Shown here piece by piece: positions 43,839-52,577 of a DNA stretch of 64,000 nt (positions are counted from its first letter, which is position 1; every line of letters begins with the position of its first letter). Source of the DNA: Chloroflexota bacterium (GTDB lineage: Bacteria > Chloroflexota > UBA11872); the NCBI GenBank assembly GCA_022824495.1, contig JAJDZU010000009.1, positions 62,001-126,000 of the forward strand, written 5' to 3'. Made by a program: the position numbers and the translations under genes. Under the pieces are notes generated by a model. The model was not told where the DNA came from. It made no database searches and saw nothing but the letters and a program-made list of their open reading frames with translations.

Positions 43839-44951
43839 CTAGTTGGTTAGTTGGCCAGCGGCTCCGGGTACGCCTTGCACGGAGTCGGCGAAGGCGCGGA
43901 TGTGGGCGGCGGGGGTGTCAGGGGAGAGGCCGCCGGCGGTGCATAGGAGCATGCCGCCGGAGGGCGCGCCGACGGCCAGGCGCTGTTGGCAGTCGCTGGT
44001 GATCTCGGCGGGTTCGAGATGCTGGACGACGTGGATCGGGGGGACGTTGCCCATGAGGCAGACGCGTCCGCCGAGGTGCTCGGCGGCGACATCCATCTCG
44101 ATGCCGAACATGAAGACGGTGCAGTTCATGTCGGCGATCGCGGCGACGGCGGCGTCGGGTACCAGGTTCTCGTTGTGATAGAGGCGGAAGGCGGCGGAGG
44201 AGAAGGCGTCGAAGATGTCCTTGAGGTAGGGGTAGATGAACTCTTCGCAGTGGGCCTGGCCGACCTGGCCGGGGAGATGATCGGTGACGACTAGGCGGTC
44301 GATGGTTCCGGTGATGCTTTCCTGGGCGCGCAGGTAGGCGATGTTGGCCTCGACGACGCGCTTATTCCAGTCGTGAATGAGCTTGGGGTGCTCATAAAGC
44401 TCAATGAGATAGCGCTCGTAGCCGAGGACCAGGGCGCCGGACTCAACGCCCATGCAGCGGCCGTAGCCTTCGAAGTGGCCCCAGGTCTGGGCGATGACCG
44501 GATCCATGTGGTCGGCGTACCAGGCGTAGTCGCTGAGGGCGATGGCCATGTGGCCGGACTTCCACGGATCGGGCATTTCGAGCGCCGGTAGGTCGTGGAT
44601 GTCGTTGACGGCGGCAAAGGGCACCAGTGGGCCGTCTTCCTCCTGCTTGATTGGCGAACCCCAGGCGGAGGTTTCGGGCGCGTAGCCGTAGTCGGGGGCA
44701 ACGCCGGGGAGGTGCAGGATGTCGGGAAACTCGAGCTGGAACTTGGCCTGGGCGTAGTACTTGGCCTCAACGGTCTCGTAGTACTCCTGGCGTCCGACGC
44801 CGGCGTAGCCGGAGAGAAACGGTTCGGAGGCCCATACCACGGGCGGGACTTCGTCGACAGCCTCCTGCCGATTGGCGGCCATAACGCGCGCAAAGACATC
44901 CTTGGAGCGGCCGGCGGCTTCCGTGCTATCGGGCAAGGGGGGGCGGGGCAT
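43839..44951 (-). CDS. Uroporphyrinogen decarboxylase (URO-D) family protein
   Basis: Protein of 370 residues with the URO-D/methyltransferase TIM-barrel layout: FARVMAANRQEAVDEVPPVVW at the N-terminus, FEGYGRCMGVESGALVLGYERYL, FRLYHNENLVPDAAVAAIADMN, and a C-terminal GGMLLCTAGGLSPDTPAAHIRAF. The cluster resembles the MtaA/CmuA-like branch that handles methyl groups and corrinoids more than heme-synthesis HemE, but no corrinoid protein is in the window. Function is therefore uncertain. It precedes the epimerase by 111 bases and follows the DCC gene after 7. Confidence 0.82.
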   Translation of the reverse strand: MPRPPLPDSTEAAGRSKDVFARVMAANRQEAVDEVPPVVWASEPFLSGYAGVGRQEYYETVEAKYYAQAKFQLEFPDILHLPGVAPDYGYAPETSAWGSPIKQEEDGPLVPFAAVNDIHDLPALEMPDPWKSGHMAIALSDYAWYADHMDPVIAQTWGHFEGYGRCMGVESGALVLGYERYLIELYEHPKLIHDWNKRVVEANIAYLRAQESITGTIDRLVVTDHLPGQVGQAHCEEFIYPYLKDIFDAFSSAAFRLYHNENLVPDAAVAAIADMNCTVFMFGIEMDVAAEHLGGRVCLMGNVPPIHVVQHLEPAEITSDCQQRLAVGAPSGGMLLCTAGGLSPDTPAAHIRAFADSVQGVPGAAGQLTN

Positions 44952-44958
44952 GGGTTAC

Positions 44959-45441
44959 CTACGTCGCTGCATCAGGCCGGTCAGTCTCGCCTGAGGCAGC
45001 GGGATCAAGCAACGGCCAGTCGGAATCTCGCAGGTCGTCGGGCGGCGGTTCGGGTAGCCAGCGGGTCAAGCTCCCCAACGGACTGCGAAGTGATGCAACA
45101 AGGTCGTAGGCCCGGTCTATCAGAAATCCAACGAGCGGCCAGTAGCCGACGGATCGCCACGAGGCATCCGGCTGAACCTGGCAGAGCACGGCACGCAGGG
45201 CCACACCGGCGTGAAGCACACGTCCATCAGGTCGAATCACGTGCATGCTCTGTTGCCGTCGGGTGGGCGAGATGGTGGACATCATGGGCTCGGCAGTGGG
45301 CGAGGTCATGTCGACCCGCGCCACTCGATGATCAGGGTCCAAGCGAACAAGCAGCGCCACACAGCGGCGGCAGAAGCCACAGGATCCGTCGTATAGAAGG
45401 ATCGGGCGGCGGGCGGCGGCCTGATTGTCGTGGTCAGTCAT
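44959..45441 (-). CDS. DCC family (DUF393) thiol-disulfide oxidoreductase-like protein
   Basis: Thioredoxin-fold protein of 160 residues. ILLYDGSCGFCRRCVALLV is the family's DGxCxxC motif, followed by a region that usually holds one or two hydrophobic helices (WRSVGYWPLVGFLIDRAYDLVASL). DCC proteins are named for this motif; their redox partner is unknown. It is the first gene of the minus-strand unit with the URO-D-like gene, after a 139-base gap from the dehydrogenase gene. Confidence 0.85.
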   Translation of the reverse strand: MTDHDNQAAARRPILLYDGSCGFCRRCVALLVRLDPDHRVARVDMTSPTAEPMMSTISPTRRQQSMHVIRPDGRVLHAGVALRAVLCQVQPDASWRSVGYWPLVGFLIDRAYDLVASLRSPLGSLTRWLPEPPPDDLRDSDWPLLDPAASGETDRPDAAT

Positions 45442-45580
45442 GCTCGAAGTGTAAGGCGAACGTGCGGCCCGAAGCTCCCGCGGCTTGCCGCTCTTGCCGC
45501 CGACACGGCCGGTAGCACCGGGAACTCAAGACCCGAGCCAGGGAGCGTCCGCGTCCTTTCGTGCCGGCCAAGACGAGTTG

Positions 45581-46606
45581 CTAGCCGCGTGGCTTGAAGC
45601 GGGCGAGTTGGTCGTCGACCCAAGCGTGATTGGCGTCGCGGGTGCGGCCGGCGTTGTGGGGGGTGTGGACGACGTTGTGGCGGCCGAGGAGGGGCGAGTC
45701 GAGGGGGACGGGCTCCTCGGCGAAGACGTCGGCAGCCAGGGATAGTTCGTCGTTGAGGACGCGGCGGTAGAGGGCGTCGGTGTCGCAGACGGCAGCCCGG
45801 GTGACCTGCACGACCAGCGAGCCGTGGGGCAAGGCGTCGATCAGGTCGGCCGTTATGAGGCCGCGCGTGTTGTCGGTGAGCGGGAGCATCGGGACGAAGA
45901 TCTCGGAGTCCCTGACGAGCTCGGGCAGGTGAAAGCAGCGCCGGACACGGGCCGCGGCGAAGGTGGCGTCGGGCGCGTAGGGGTCCCAGATCGCGACGTC
46001 GGCACCGACGGCCGCGCAGAAGGAGGCGAAGCGGGCGCCGATGTTGCCGGCGCCAACGACGCGCACGCGCTTGCCGGCCAGGGTGCCGCTGGTGAAGCGA
46101 GGGTCGTCGCCGTACTGCTCACCGCGCTGGCCGGGGCGGCCGACGTCCGGGCGGTATTTCCAGGTCTCGTGCCCGTGCCGCATGGCGGTGTAGGTCTGCG
46201 GCGTACGGCGGAGCGCGGCCAGGGTGAGGCCCAACCCGTACTCGGCCACGGACTGTCCCCAGTAGACGTCCAGCCTGTGGGGGATGAAGCTGACGCCGCG
46301 GGCAATGGCGGCCTCGATGCCGTCGGTTGTCGAGTCGCCCCACCAGTTGGTGAGGAGGTAGCGCGGGTGGAAGCACTCTTCGAGCGCGCTGAACGGTTCG
46401 AGGTCCCGGGCGGCGGCTGGAAGTCCGAGGAGCGCCAGGCGCTGGACCGAGGCGGGGTCGGGGACGAGTTGCGGGGCGCCGGCTTCAGGATCCTCGGTGC
46501 GATAGAACTCGCAGTCGCCCTGGCGTTGCCAGCACTCGTGCCAGTAGTCGGCCGCGAAGGGCCACGCGGCGTCGAATCGTTCGTTGACACAGATGACTGA
46601 TCGCAT
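45581..46606 (-). CDS. D-2-hydroxyacid dehydrogenase
   Basis: NAD(P)-dependent 2-hydroxyacid dehydrogenase of 341 residues. The cofactor motif VVGAGNIGARFASFCAAVGADVAIWD, catalytic Arg in VVQVTRAAVCDTDALYRR, Glu in AADVFAEEPVPLDSPL and His in VVHTPHNAGRTRD are in the expected order. The N-terminal part is unusual and rich in aromatic residues. The substrate, perhaps a sugar acid, is unknown. It is divergent from the cupin gene. Confidence 0.9.
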   Translation of the reverse strand: MRSVICVNERFDAAWPFAADYWHECWQRQGDCEFYRTEDPEAGAPQLVPDPASVQRLALLGLPAAARDLEPFSALEECFHPRYLLTNWWGDSTTDGIEAAIARGVSFIPHRLDVYWGQSVAEYGLGLTLAALRRTPQTYTAMRHGHETWKYRPDVGRPGQRGEQYGDDPRFTSGTLAGKRVRVVGAGNIGARFASFCAAVGADVAIWDPYAPDATFAAARVRRCFHLPELVRDSEIFVPMLPLTDNTRGLITADLIDALPHGSLVVQVTRAAVCDTDALYRRVLNDELSLAADVFAEEPVPLDSPLLGRHNVVHTPHNAGRTRDANHAWVDDQLARFKPRG

Positions 46607-46702
46607 AGCCCGCAGCCTCCAGGTGCCCGATGGCTGGCCAATGATGCCTGCGCTGTACTATCGCAGACTGTTGGTGTGTGGCCGTGTTCGGCGGAGCTAA
46701 TC

Positions 46703-47101
46703 ATGAAGCGATTTCTCATTCAGTCAGAGACTCCACGCGATCAACTGGACTGGGGATCACTGGGGTGGCTGAGCAATCCGCCGGTGACCGGGAGCACGTA
46801 CCTGACGGTGATCGACGTGGAACTGCTGCCAGGCAACGGGCACGACTTTCACAAGCACCCGGACCAGGAAGAGTCGATCGTGTGCGTGACGGGCACCGTG
46901 GAGCAATGGGTGGACCAGGAGCGGCGGATGCTGAATCCGGGCGACGCCGTGTATATCCCGGCCGACTGCGTACACGCGACCTTCAACGAGGGCGACGAAC
47001 CGGCCAAGGTGCTTGCGATCCTGGGTCCGTGCGTCGGTGAAATCGGTTACGAAGTGGAAGAGGTGGCCGACCAAGAACCGTGGAGCGGCCTTCGCGGATA
47101 G
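46703..47101 (+). CDS. Cupin domain protein
   Basis: Single-cupin protein of 132 residues from the ATG at 46703, with GGCGGAG a few bases upstream. The metal ligands are likely the His and Glu residues of GHDFHKHPDQEESIVCVTG and the His in PADCVHATFNEG. The reaction is unknown; cupins of this size act as isomerases, dioxygenases or sensors. It is divergent from the dehydrogenase gene and precedes the amidase gene by 155 bases. Confidence 0.85.
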   Translation: MKRFLIQSETPRDQLDWGSLGWLSNPPVTGSTYLTVIDVELLPGNGHDFHKHPDQEESIVCVTGTVEQWVDQERRMLNPGDAVYIPADCVHATFNEGDEPAKVLAILGPCVGEIGYEVEEVADQEPWSGLRG

Positions 47102-47256
47102 CCTGGCGAGGAGGATGCTAGCCGGCCTGTAGCCGCCAGCGCGACGTGCCTCGGAAGTTGCGGGGGCAGTTGACAGAAGGCCCGGCTGGTCTCCGAGTCG
47201 CCGGATGCTTCAAACTAGGCGACAGCTTCATCCCGCCGCATAAGTGAAGGCCGCCA

Positions 47257-48192
47257 ATGGCGCACCACGAGTTTTCGCCCACGACGTACTACAACACGAT
47301 GGGGACGCATCCGCCGGCTTTGCACGTCGAGGCGGGTGATTCGATATCGACAACGACGGTCGACGCCCGTGGGTTCGATCATGAGAACGTTGAGTGGGCG
47401 GGGCGGCCGAATCCGCAGACGGGTCCGTTCCATGTAAACGGCGCGGAAGCCGGCGACACACTGGTGCTGCACGTGCACGAGGTGGTGCCGAACCGGCGGA
47501 TGGGGTGGACCACGGCGCGGCTGGCGCCGAACGTGCTGGACTTCGGGTACGAGGCGGATCTGGACGGCGACGTGGAGTTGGCCTGGTGGGACGTGGACGT
47601 GGAGGCGGGCACGGTAACGCTGGTCGAGCCCGAAAACCGCCTGACCGGCCAGCCGCTACCGCTGCGGCCGATGCTGGGAACGGTGGGGGTGGCGCCGGAC
47701 ATTGGCGAGGCCATCAGCACGATGACCTCGGCAGCGCACGGCGGCAACATGGACTACAACGGGATCAAGCCCGGCGTGACGGTCTATCTGCCGGTGTTCG
47801 CCGACGGGGCGCTGTTTTTCCTGGGCGACGGGCATGCGCTGCAAGGCGACGGGGAGATGGACGGCACGGGCGTGGAGATCTCGCTGGACGTGAGGTTCAG
47901 CCTGGACCTGATCAAGGGCAAGACGATCGGCTGGCCAAGGGCGGAGGACGATACCTACCTGATGGCGTGCGGCAACGTGCGGCCGCTGGATCAGGCCGTG
48001 CAGCACGCGACAACTGAGATGGTCTCGTGGCTGGAAACGGATTACGGGCTGACGACTCGCGAGGCGCACATGCTGCTGGGACGGTTCGTGGAGTACGACG
48101 TGGGGAACATGTTCGACCCGGCGTACACGATGGTGTGCAAGGTGAAGAAGGCCGTGCTGGCGGAGTTGGGGTTCGAGCGCCAGGTGGATTGA
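47257..48192 (+). CDS. Acetamidase/formamidase family protein
   Basis: Amide hydrolase of 311 residues. The conserved PFHVNGAEAGDTLVLHVHEVVPNR and the long central region ending in MLGTVGVAPDIGEAIS, plus HGGNMDYNGIKPGVTVYLPVFADGALFFLGDGHALQGDGE, are diagnostic of the FmdA/AmdA family. It would release ammonia and formate or acetate from short amides and may supply nitrogen. It stands beside a cupin and a 2-hydroxyacid dehydrogenase gene; a functional link is not shown. Confidence 0.92.
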   Translation: MAHHEFSPTTYYNTMGTHPPALHVEAGDSISTTTVDARGFDHENVEWAGRPNPQTGPFHVNGAEAGDTLVLHVHEVVPNRRMGWTTARLAPNVLDFGYEADLDGDVELAWWDVDVEAGTVTLVEPENRLTGQPLPLRPMLGTVGVAPDIGEAISTMTSAAHGGNMDYNGIKPGVTVYLPVFADGALFFLGDGHALQGDGEMDGTGVEISLDVRFSLDLIKGKTIGWPRAEDDTYLMACGNVRPLDQAVQHATTEMVSWLETDYGLTTREAHMLLGRFVEYDVGNMFDPAYTMVCKVKKAVLAELGFERQVD

Positions 48193-48233
48193 GGTTGGCC
48201 TGTAGCTTGGGCCGAATCAGGTCTCCCTGACGA

Positions 48234-48312
48234 GGGTTTTGCGTAACCCGTCGTTGGGTGCCCGGAAGACCCTCACCCCAACCCTCTCCCACGGGGAGAG
48301 GGAGCAAGAGCG
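48234..48312. repeat. CCCTCACCC repeat with GGGAGAGGG hairpin, copy 6
   Basis: Contains TTTTGCGTAAC, then GGTGCCCGGAAGACCCTC and CCCTCTCCCACGGGGAGAGGG followed by CAAGAGCGG. It lies between the convergent amidase and Gfo/Idh genes, as does copy 1 at 33101. A bidirectional terminator role is plausible. Confidence 0.65.
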
Positions 48313-48351
48313 GCCGCATTTCGGAAACGCGCGGCTCTTTACGGAGGTTTC

Positions 48352-49347
48352 CTAGGGGACTTCCGTAAGCGCCACGGGGCGGTGTTCGCGGCTGGAGATG
48401 TCGCAGGCGATGGCGGCGCGGAGGGCTTCGACGGCGTCGTCGGCGGTGCTGCGCGAGGGCTCGCGGCCGCGGGCCACGTCGAGGAAGGCATCGACCTCGG
48501 CGGCATAGGCGTGGGCGAATCGGTCGTGGAAGTCGGGGTAGGGATGCGCCCCGAGCGGCGGGGCGCCGGGCTCCAGCGAGCGGAGGGGGGCGCGAGGGTC
48601 CCAGCCGACCACGATGCTGTCGCGGGAGCCGAACATCTCCATACGAACGTCGTAGCCGAGCGGATTGTGGCGGGTGTAGCTGAGGAGGCCCAGGGCACCG
48701 CCGGAGAGGGTGCAGGTTGCTATCGCCGTGTCGCAGTCGTCGAAGCGACCGTAAACGTCCCACTTGCGGACGGTGGTCTGGGCGAAGACCTGGACGACCT
48801 CTTCACCGGTGACGAAGCGGATGGCGTCGAAGTCGTGGACGCTGAAGTCGCGAAACATGCCGCCGGAGCCGGCGATGTAAGCCTCGGTGGCGGGTTCGGG
48901 GTCGTGACCGACGGTGCGAAAGGTGTAGAGGGTACCCAGCCCCCCGGCGGCGACCAGGTCGGCGGCGGCCTGGAAGCCGGGATCGAAGCGGCGCTGGAAA
49001 CCCATCTGGACGGGGACGTTGCGTTGGTGGATGAGGTCGACGACCTCGCGCGATCGTTGGAGGTCGTGCGAGATGGGCTTCTCACAAAGGGTGGGGATGC
49101 CGGCTTCGACGGCGGCCTGCAGGAGTTCGGCGTGGGCGGTGGTGGTGGCGGCGATCAAGACGGCATCGACAGAGGCGAGCAGTTCGTCGTAGCCGGCGAC
49201 GGATCGAAGGCCCAGATCGCCGGCGACGGACTTCGCAAGTTCGGTGCTGGCGTCCTGCAGCAGCACTTCCGACACTTCCGGGTGCGCCACGAGCCGTTCG
49301 GCGTGCGGGCGTCCGATGCGGCCGACTCCGGCCACGCCTACGCGCAT
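48352..49347 (-). CDS. Gfo/Idh/MocA family oxidoreductase (inositol 2-dehydrogenase-like)
   Basis: Oxidoreductase of 331 residues starting at the ATG at 49347 (MRVGVAGVGRIGRPH). PTLCEKPISHDLQRS has the catalytic Lys, VQMGFQRRFDPGF and DFSVHDFDAIRFVTGEE match the inositol dehydrogenase/IolG and scyllo-inositol dehydrogenase branch. A role in inositol or sugar-alcohol catabolism is the best guess. It is convergent with the amidase gene. Confidence 0.9.
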   Translation of the reverse strand: MRVGVAGVGRIGRPHAERLVAHPEVSEVLLQDASTELAKSVAGDLGLRSVAGYDELLASVDAVLIAATTTAHAELLQAAVEAGIPTLCEKPISHDLQRSREVVDLIHQRNVPVQMGFQRRFDPGFQAAADLVAAGGLGTLYTFRTVGHDPEPATEAYIAGSGGMFRDFSVHDFDAIRFVTGEEVVQVFAQTTVRKWDVYGRFDDCDTAIATCTLSGGALGLLSYTRHNPLGYDVRMEMFGSRDSIVVGWDPRAPLRSLEPGAPPLGAHPYPDFHDRFAHAYAAEVDAFLDVARGREPSRSTADDAVEALRAAIACDISSREHRPVALTEVP

Positions 49348-49564
49348 ATCTGTACCTTCCGTCCCTCTACCGCCCGCCGTGCGGCCGGTGGGGTGTCTGT
49401 TCGCCGGCAATCATCGCGCAATCTGAACCGGTGGTGCCCGCGCGTCAAGGGCGGGACGCGAGAGACGGAAGGCGGGCAGCGTAGGCTAAGGCCACGTTCT
49501 CCAGTTGGAGATGGATTGACGTGCGCGCTCTGAGTCAAGCCGCTGTCGGTCGCCAGGGTCGCTA

Positions 49565-50413
49565 ATGAGTGACGGCCGGCTTGCGGGGAAGGTGGCCGTG
49601 GTCACGGGCGGCGGGAGCCAGCCCGGGGAGATCGGAACAGGGCGGGCGTCCTGCGTGTACATGGCGCGGGAGGGCGCCCGGGTACTGATGTCGGACATCG
49701 CCGCGGCGAACGCGCAGCGGACGGTGGACGCGATCCTCGCGGAGGGCGGCGAGGCCTCGGCATTTATCGGCGACGCGACCTCGGGCGACGACTGCCAGGC
49801 GATGGTGGCGGCGGCGGTGGAACGTTACGGCGGGCTGCACGTGCTGATGAACAACCTGGGATTTCGCTGGGGCGGGCATGACGGGCGCAAGGGGGTGGCG
49901 GAGATCGACGAGGACGTGTTGATGCGTGCGTTCGATCTGAACCTGAAGAGCGCGGTGCTGGCGAGCAAGTTCGCGATTCCGGCGATGATCGAGTCCGGCG
50001 GCGGTTCGATCATCAACGTGTCGTCCATCGACGGAATCGCCGGAGCGCGGCACCGGGGGGTGTCCTATTCGATCACCAAGGGCGCGCTGCCGATCCTGAC
50101 GCGCAACACGGCGGCGTTTCATGGACGCGAAGGGATACGCGCCAATTGCATCGTGCCGGGGCACTTGCAGTCGGCGTACCAGTCGAGGATCAAACCGGTG
50201 GACCGCGAACTGCGGCGGCGGGTGAGCCCGCTGGGGACGGAAGGGACGCCGTGGGACATTGCCTGGGCGGCGGTTTACCTGGCGAGCGACGAGTCGCGGT
50301 GGGTGACGGGCGTGACGCTGCCGGTGGACGGGGGACTCTTTGCCGCGCAGCCGCTGCTGGCTCATGACTTGCTGCAGGAGCCGGACCTGGGAGCCGGACC
50401 CGAGGAGGCCTGA
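49565..50413 (+). CDS. SDR family oxidoreductase
   Basis: Classical short-chain dehydrogenase of 282 residues. VAVVTGGGSQPGEIGTGRAS is the cofactor site, with NNLGFRWGG, IINVSSIDG and YSITK supplying the catalytic residues, and DGGLFAAQPLL near the end. The start has an ATG after a moderately purine-rich stretch. It heads a three-gene operon with an acetoacetate decarboxylase-like gene and an MFS transporter, so it probably oxidises a substrate taken up by that transporter. Confidence 0.92.
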   Translation: MSDGRLAGKVAVVTGGGSQPGEIGTGRASCVYMAREGARVLMSDIAAANAQRTVDAILAEGGEASAFIGDATSGDDCQAMVAAAVERYGGLHVLMNNLGFRWGGHDGRKGVAEIDEDVLMRAFDLNLKSAVLASKFAIPAMIESGGGSIINVSSIDGIAGARHRGVSYSITKGALPILTRNTAAFHGREGIRANCIVPGHLQSAYQSRIKPVDRELRRRVSPLGTEGTPWDIAWAAVYLASDESRWVTGVTLPVDGGLFAAQPLLAHDLLQEPDLGAGPEEA

Positions 50414-51256
50414 ATGCCATACGAGCTGAAGCCGAAGACGATGTACCTGATGCCGACGCACTTCGGGCCGATGAGCGGTCCGCGGCAGGGCCCGGGCGGC
50501 GAGATTGGGGCGTTCGGCGTCGATGAACGGAAGTCGCGGAGGTATTCGGTCAGTTTTCTGACGGAGCAGGCGCAGCTTGAGGCGCTGCTGCCGCCGGGGT
50601 TTGAGCAGGTCGGGGAGCCGGTGGTCACGGTTTCGGCCAGCTACATGACCGAGATCGACTGGCTGGCGGGGCGCGGGTACAACACGCTGGGGGTGACGTT
50701 TCAGGCCAGGTTCAATGGATCGCAGGACCAGGCGACGGGGCCGCTGCTGCTGGTGTTGTGGGAGAACCTGACGGACCCGATTCTGACGGGGCGGGAGCAG
50801 TTGGGCTTTTCAAAGATCTACTGCGCGCTGCCCGAGCCGGTGGTTCACGGGGGCGAGACGCAGTGCACGGCGAGCTGGTTGGGATTCCGGTTCATGGACA
50901 TGCGGCTATCGAACATGGTGGCGGTGGAAGAGCCGGCGGCGGCAGCGGCTGCTTCCGCAGACGACGGATTGCTGAAGGGGACGCTGCACTACAAGTACGT
51001 TCCAAAGACGGGCGATTGGGGCGAAGCGGACGCGGCGTATGCGGTGCTGAGTCCACAGAACCCGCCCGTGAGCGAACCGCAACGCTGGCAGGGGGAAGGC
51101 AGCGTGAGGTTTGAGCGCGCGCGCTGGGAGGACTTGCCGACGCAGTACATGGTCGTGAATGCGCTGGCCGAGCTCGAGGTGAAGAAGTTTCGAGGGGCGA
51201 GCATCGAGCACAGCGTGGGCGGCAGGGATCTGATTGATCAGCGCATTCTGCGGTAG
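50414..51256 (+). CDS. Acetoacetate decarboxylase family protein
   Basis: Protein of 280 residues starting one base after the SDR stop (TGAATG). LLPPGFEQVGEPVVTV, GYNTLGVTFQARF, NLTDPILTGREQLGFSKIYC (with the Lys that would form the Schiff base) and RFMDMRLSNMV fit the ADC fold. ADC-like proteins decarboxylate beta-keto acids or act as aldolase/dehydratase-type enzymes. Which substrate is used is not known; the preceding SDR could make a beta-keto acid for it. Confidence 0.85.
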   Translation: MPYELKPKTMYLMPTHFGPMSGPRQGPGGEIGAFGVDERKSRRYSVSFLTEQAQLEALLPPGFEQVGEPVVTVSASYMTEIDWLAGRGYNTLGVTFQARFNGSQDQATGPLLLVLWENLTDPILTGREQLGFSKIYCALPEPVVHGGETQCTASWLGFRFMDMRLSNMVAVEEPAAAAAASADDGLLKGTLHYKYVPKTGDWGEADAAYAVLSPQNPPVSEPQRWQGEGSVRFERARWEDLPTQYMVVNALAELEVKKFRGASIEHSVGGRDLIDQRILR

Positions 51257-51316
51257 GCACCGCGGGCAATTGGTCGAGCCATTGCTTGACATAATGTCGC
51301 GAATTCGACCCTAGAC

Positions 51317-52561
51317 ATGGGTTCGGCGGCGGCAGGGACCCAGATTTCCAGCGGACTGGCGCGGTGGCAGACGCCGCTGCTGGTGATCGCGGCGTGCGCG
51401 CTGATTGCGGTGATCGGGTTTGGTACTCGGTCAATATTCGGGCTGTTCCTGCCGCCGATGACCGAGGCGCGGGGCTGGTCGCGCGAGGCGTTCAGCGTGG
51501 CGATGGCGACGCAGCAACTGACGTTCGGGGTGGTACTGCCGCTGGCGGCGGCCTCATCGGATAGGTTCGGACCGGTGCGGGTGATGGTGGCCGGCGCCGT
51601 TGCCTATGCGCTGGGCCTGTGGCTGATGACGCTGGTTGAGTCGCCCCTGGTCTTCCTGCTGGTGGCAGGGCTGCTGGTTGGCGGCACTAACACCTTCACG
51701 TCGTTTTCGCTCGTCATAGCCACCATGGCGCGGATGGTGGAGCCAAAACGGCGGCCACTGGTGATGGGACTGGGGATGGCGGCCGGATCGCTGGGCCAGG
51801 TGATCTTCTCGCCGATTACGCAGGGGTTCATCAGCGCGTTTGGATGGAGCGACGCGCTGTTGATCCTGGCGGTGGGGTTTCTAGCCATCGTGCCGCTGGC
51901 GTTCCTGCTTCCGGGGAACTCCGAGGTGGCGGCCGAGCAGACGGCCAAGGAAAGCGTGGGCGCGGCGATCCGGGAAGCGGTGGGGCACCGGGGCTATCTG
52001 CTGCTGACGATGGGATTCTTTGTGTGCGGGTTTCACGTGGCGTTCATCACGGTGCACTTGCCCGCGTACATGCTGGACTTGGGATTCGAGCCTCGCGTGG
52101 GCGCGATTGCGCTGTCGCTGATCGGATTCTTCAACATCGTCGGGTCGTTTCTGTCAGGTATGGCCGGTACGCACCTGAGTCGACGGCTGAGCCTGAGCTT
52201 CATCTATGCAAGCCGGGCCGCGGTGATTGCCGCATTCCTGCTGCTGCCGAAGACGGAGCCGGTGGCGTACATGTTTGCCTCGCTCATGGGATTGTTGTGG
52301 CTGGCGACGGTGCCGCTAACAAACGCGATCGTGGCGCGGGTGTTCGGGGTGCGGTACCTGGCCACGCTGTTTTCGTTTGTGTTTCTTTCGCATCAGCTCG
52401 GGTCGTTCTCGGGCATCTGGCTCGCCGGTGGAATCTACGAGGCGACGGGAAGCTACGACGGGATGTGGGTGGCCGGGATCATTCTTGGGATTGCGGCGGC
52501 GCTGATTCACCTGCCGATCAACGAACGGCCGATTGCGCGGCTGGCGGAGGCACAGGGCTAG
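51317..52561 (+). CDS. Major facilitator superfamily transporter
   Basis: MFS protein of 414 residues with about 12 membrane helices. The family pattern is visible: FGTRSIFGLFLPPMTEARGWSREAFSVA in the first half, then DRFGPVRVMVAGAV (the loop 2-3 motif, DRxGxR), and the second half beginning after the EQTAKES loop. It resembles monocarboxylate or oxalate:formate-type porters. It is the last gene of the SDR-ADC operon, separated from ADC by 60 bases, so it likely imports the operon's substrate. Confidence 0.9.
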   Translation: MGSAAAGTQISSGLARWQTPLLVIAACALIAVIGFGTRSIFGLFLPPMTEARGWSREAFSVAMATQQLTFGVVLPLAAASSDRFGPVRVMVAGAVAYALGLWLMTLVESPLVFLLVAGLLVGGTNTFTSFSLVIATMARMVEPKRRPLVMGLGMAAGSLGQVIFSPITQGFISAFGWSDALLILAVGFLAIVPLAFLLPGNSEVAAEQTAKESVGAAIREAVGHRGYLLLTMGFFVCGFHVAFITVHLPAYMLDLGFEPRVGAIALSLIGFFNIVGSFLSGMAGTHLSRRLSLSFIYASRAAVIAAFLLLPKTEPVAYMFASLMGLLWLATVPLTNAIVARVFGVRYLATLFSFVFLSHQLGSFSGIWLAGGIYEATGSYDGMWVAGIILGIAAALIHLPINERPIARLAEAQG

Positions 52562-52577
52562 TTCGGAGCGGCTCGGC

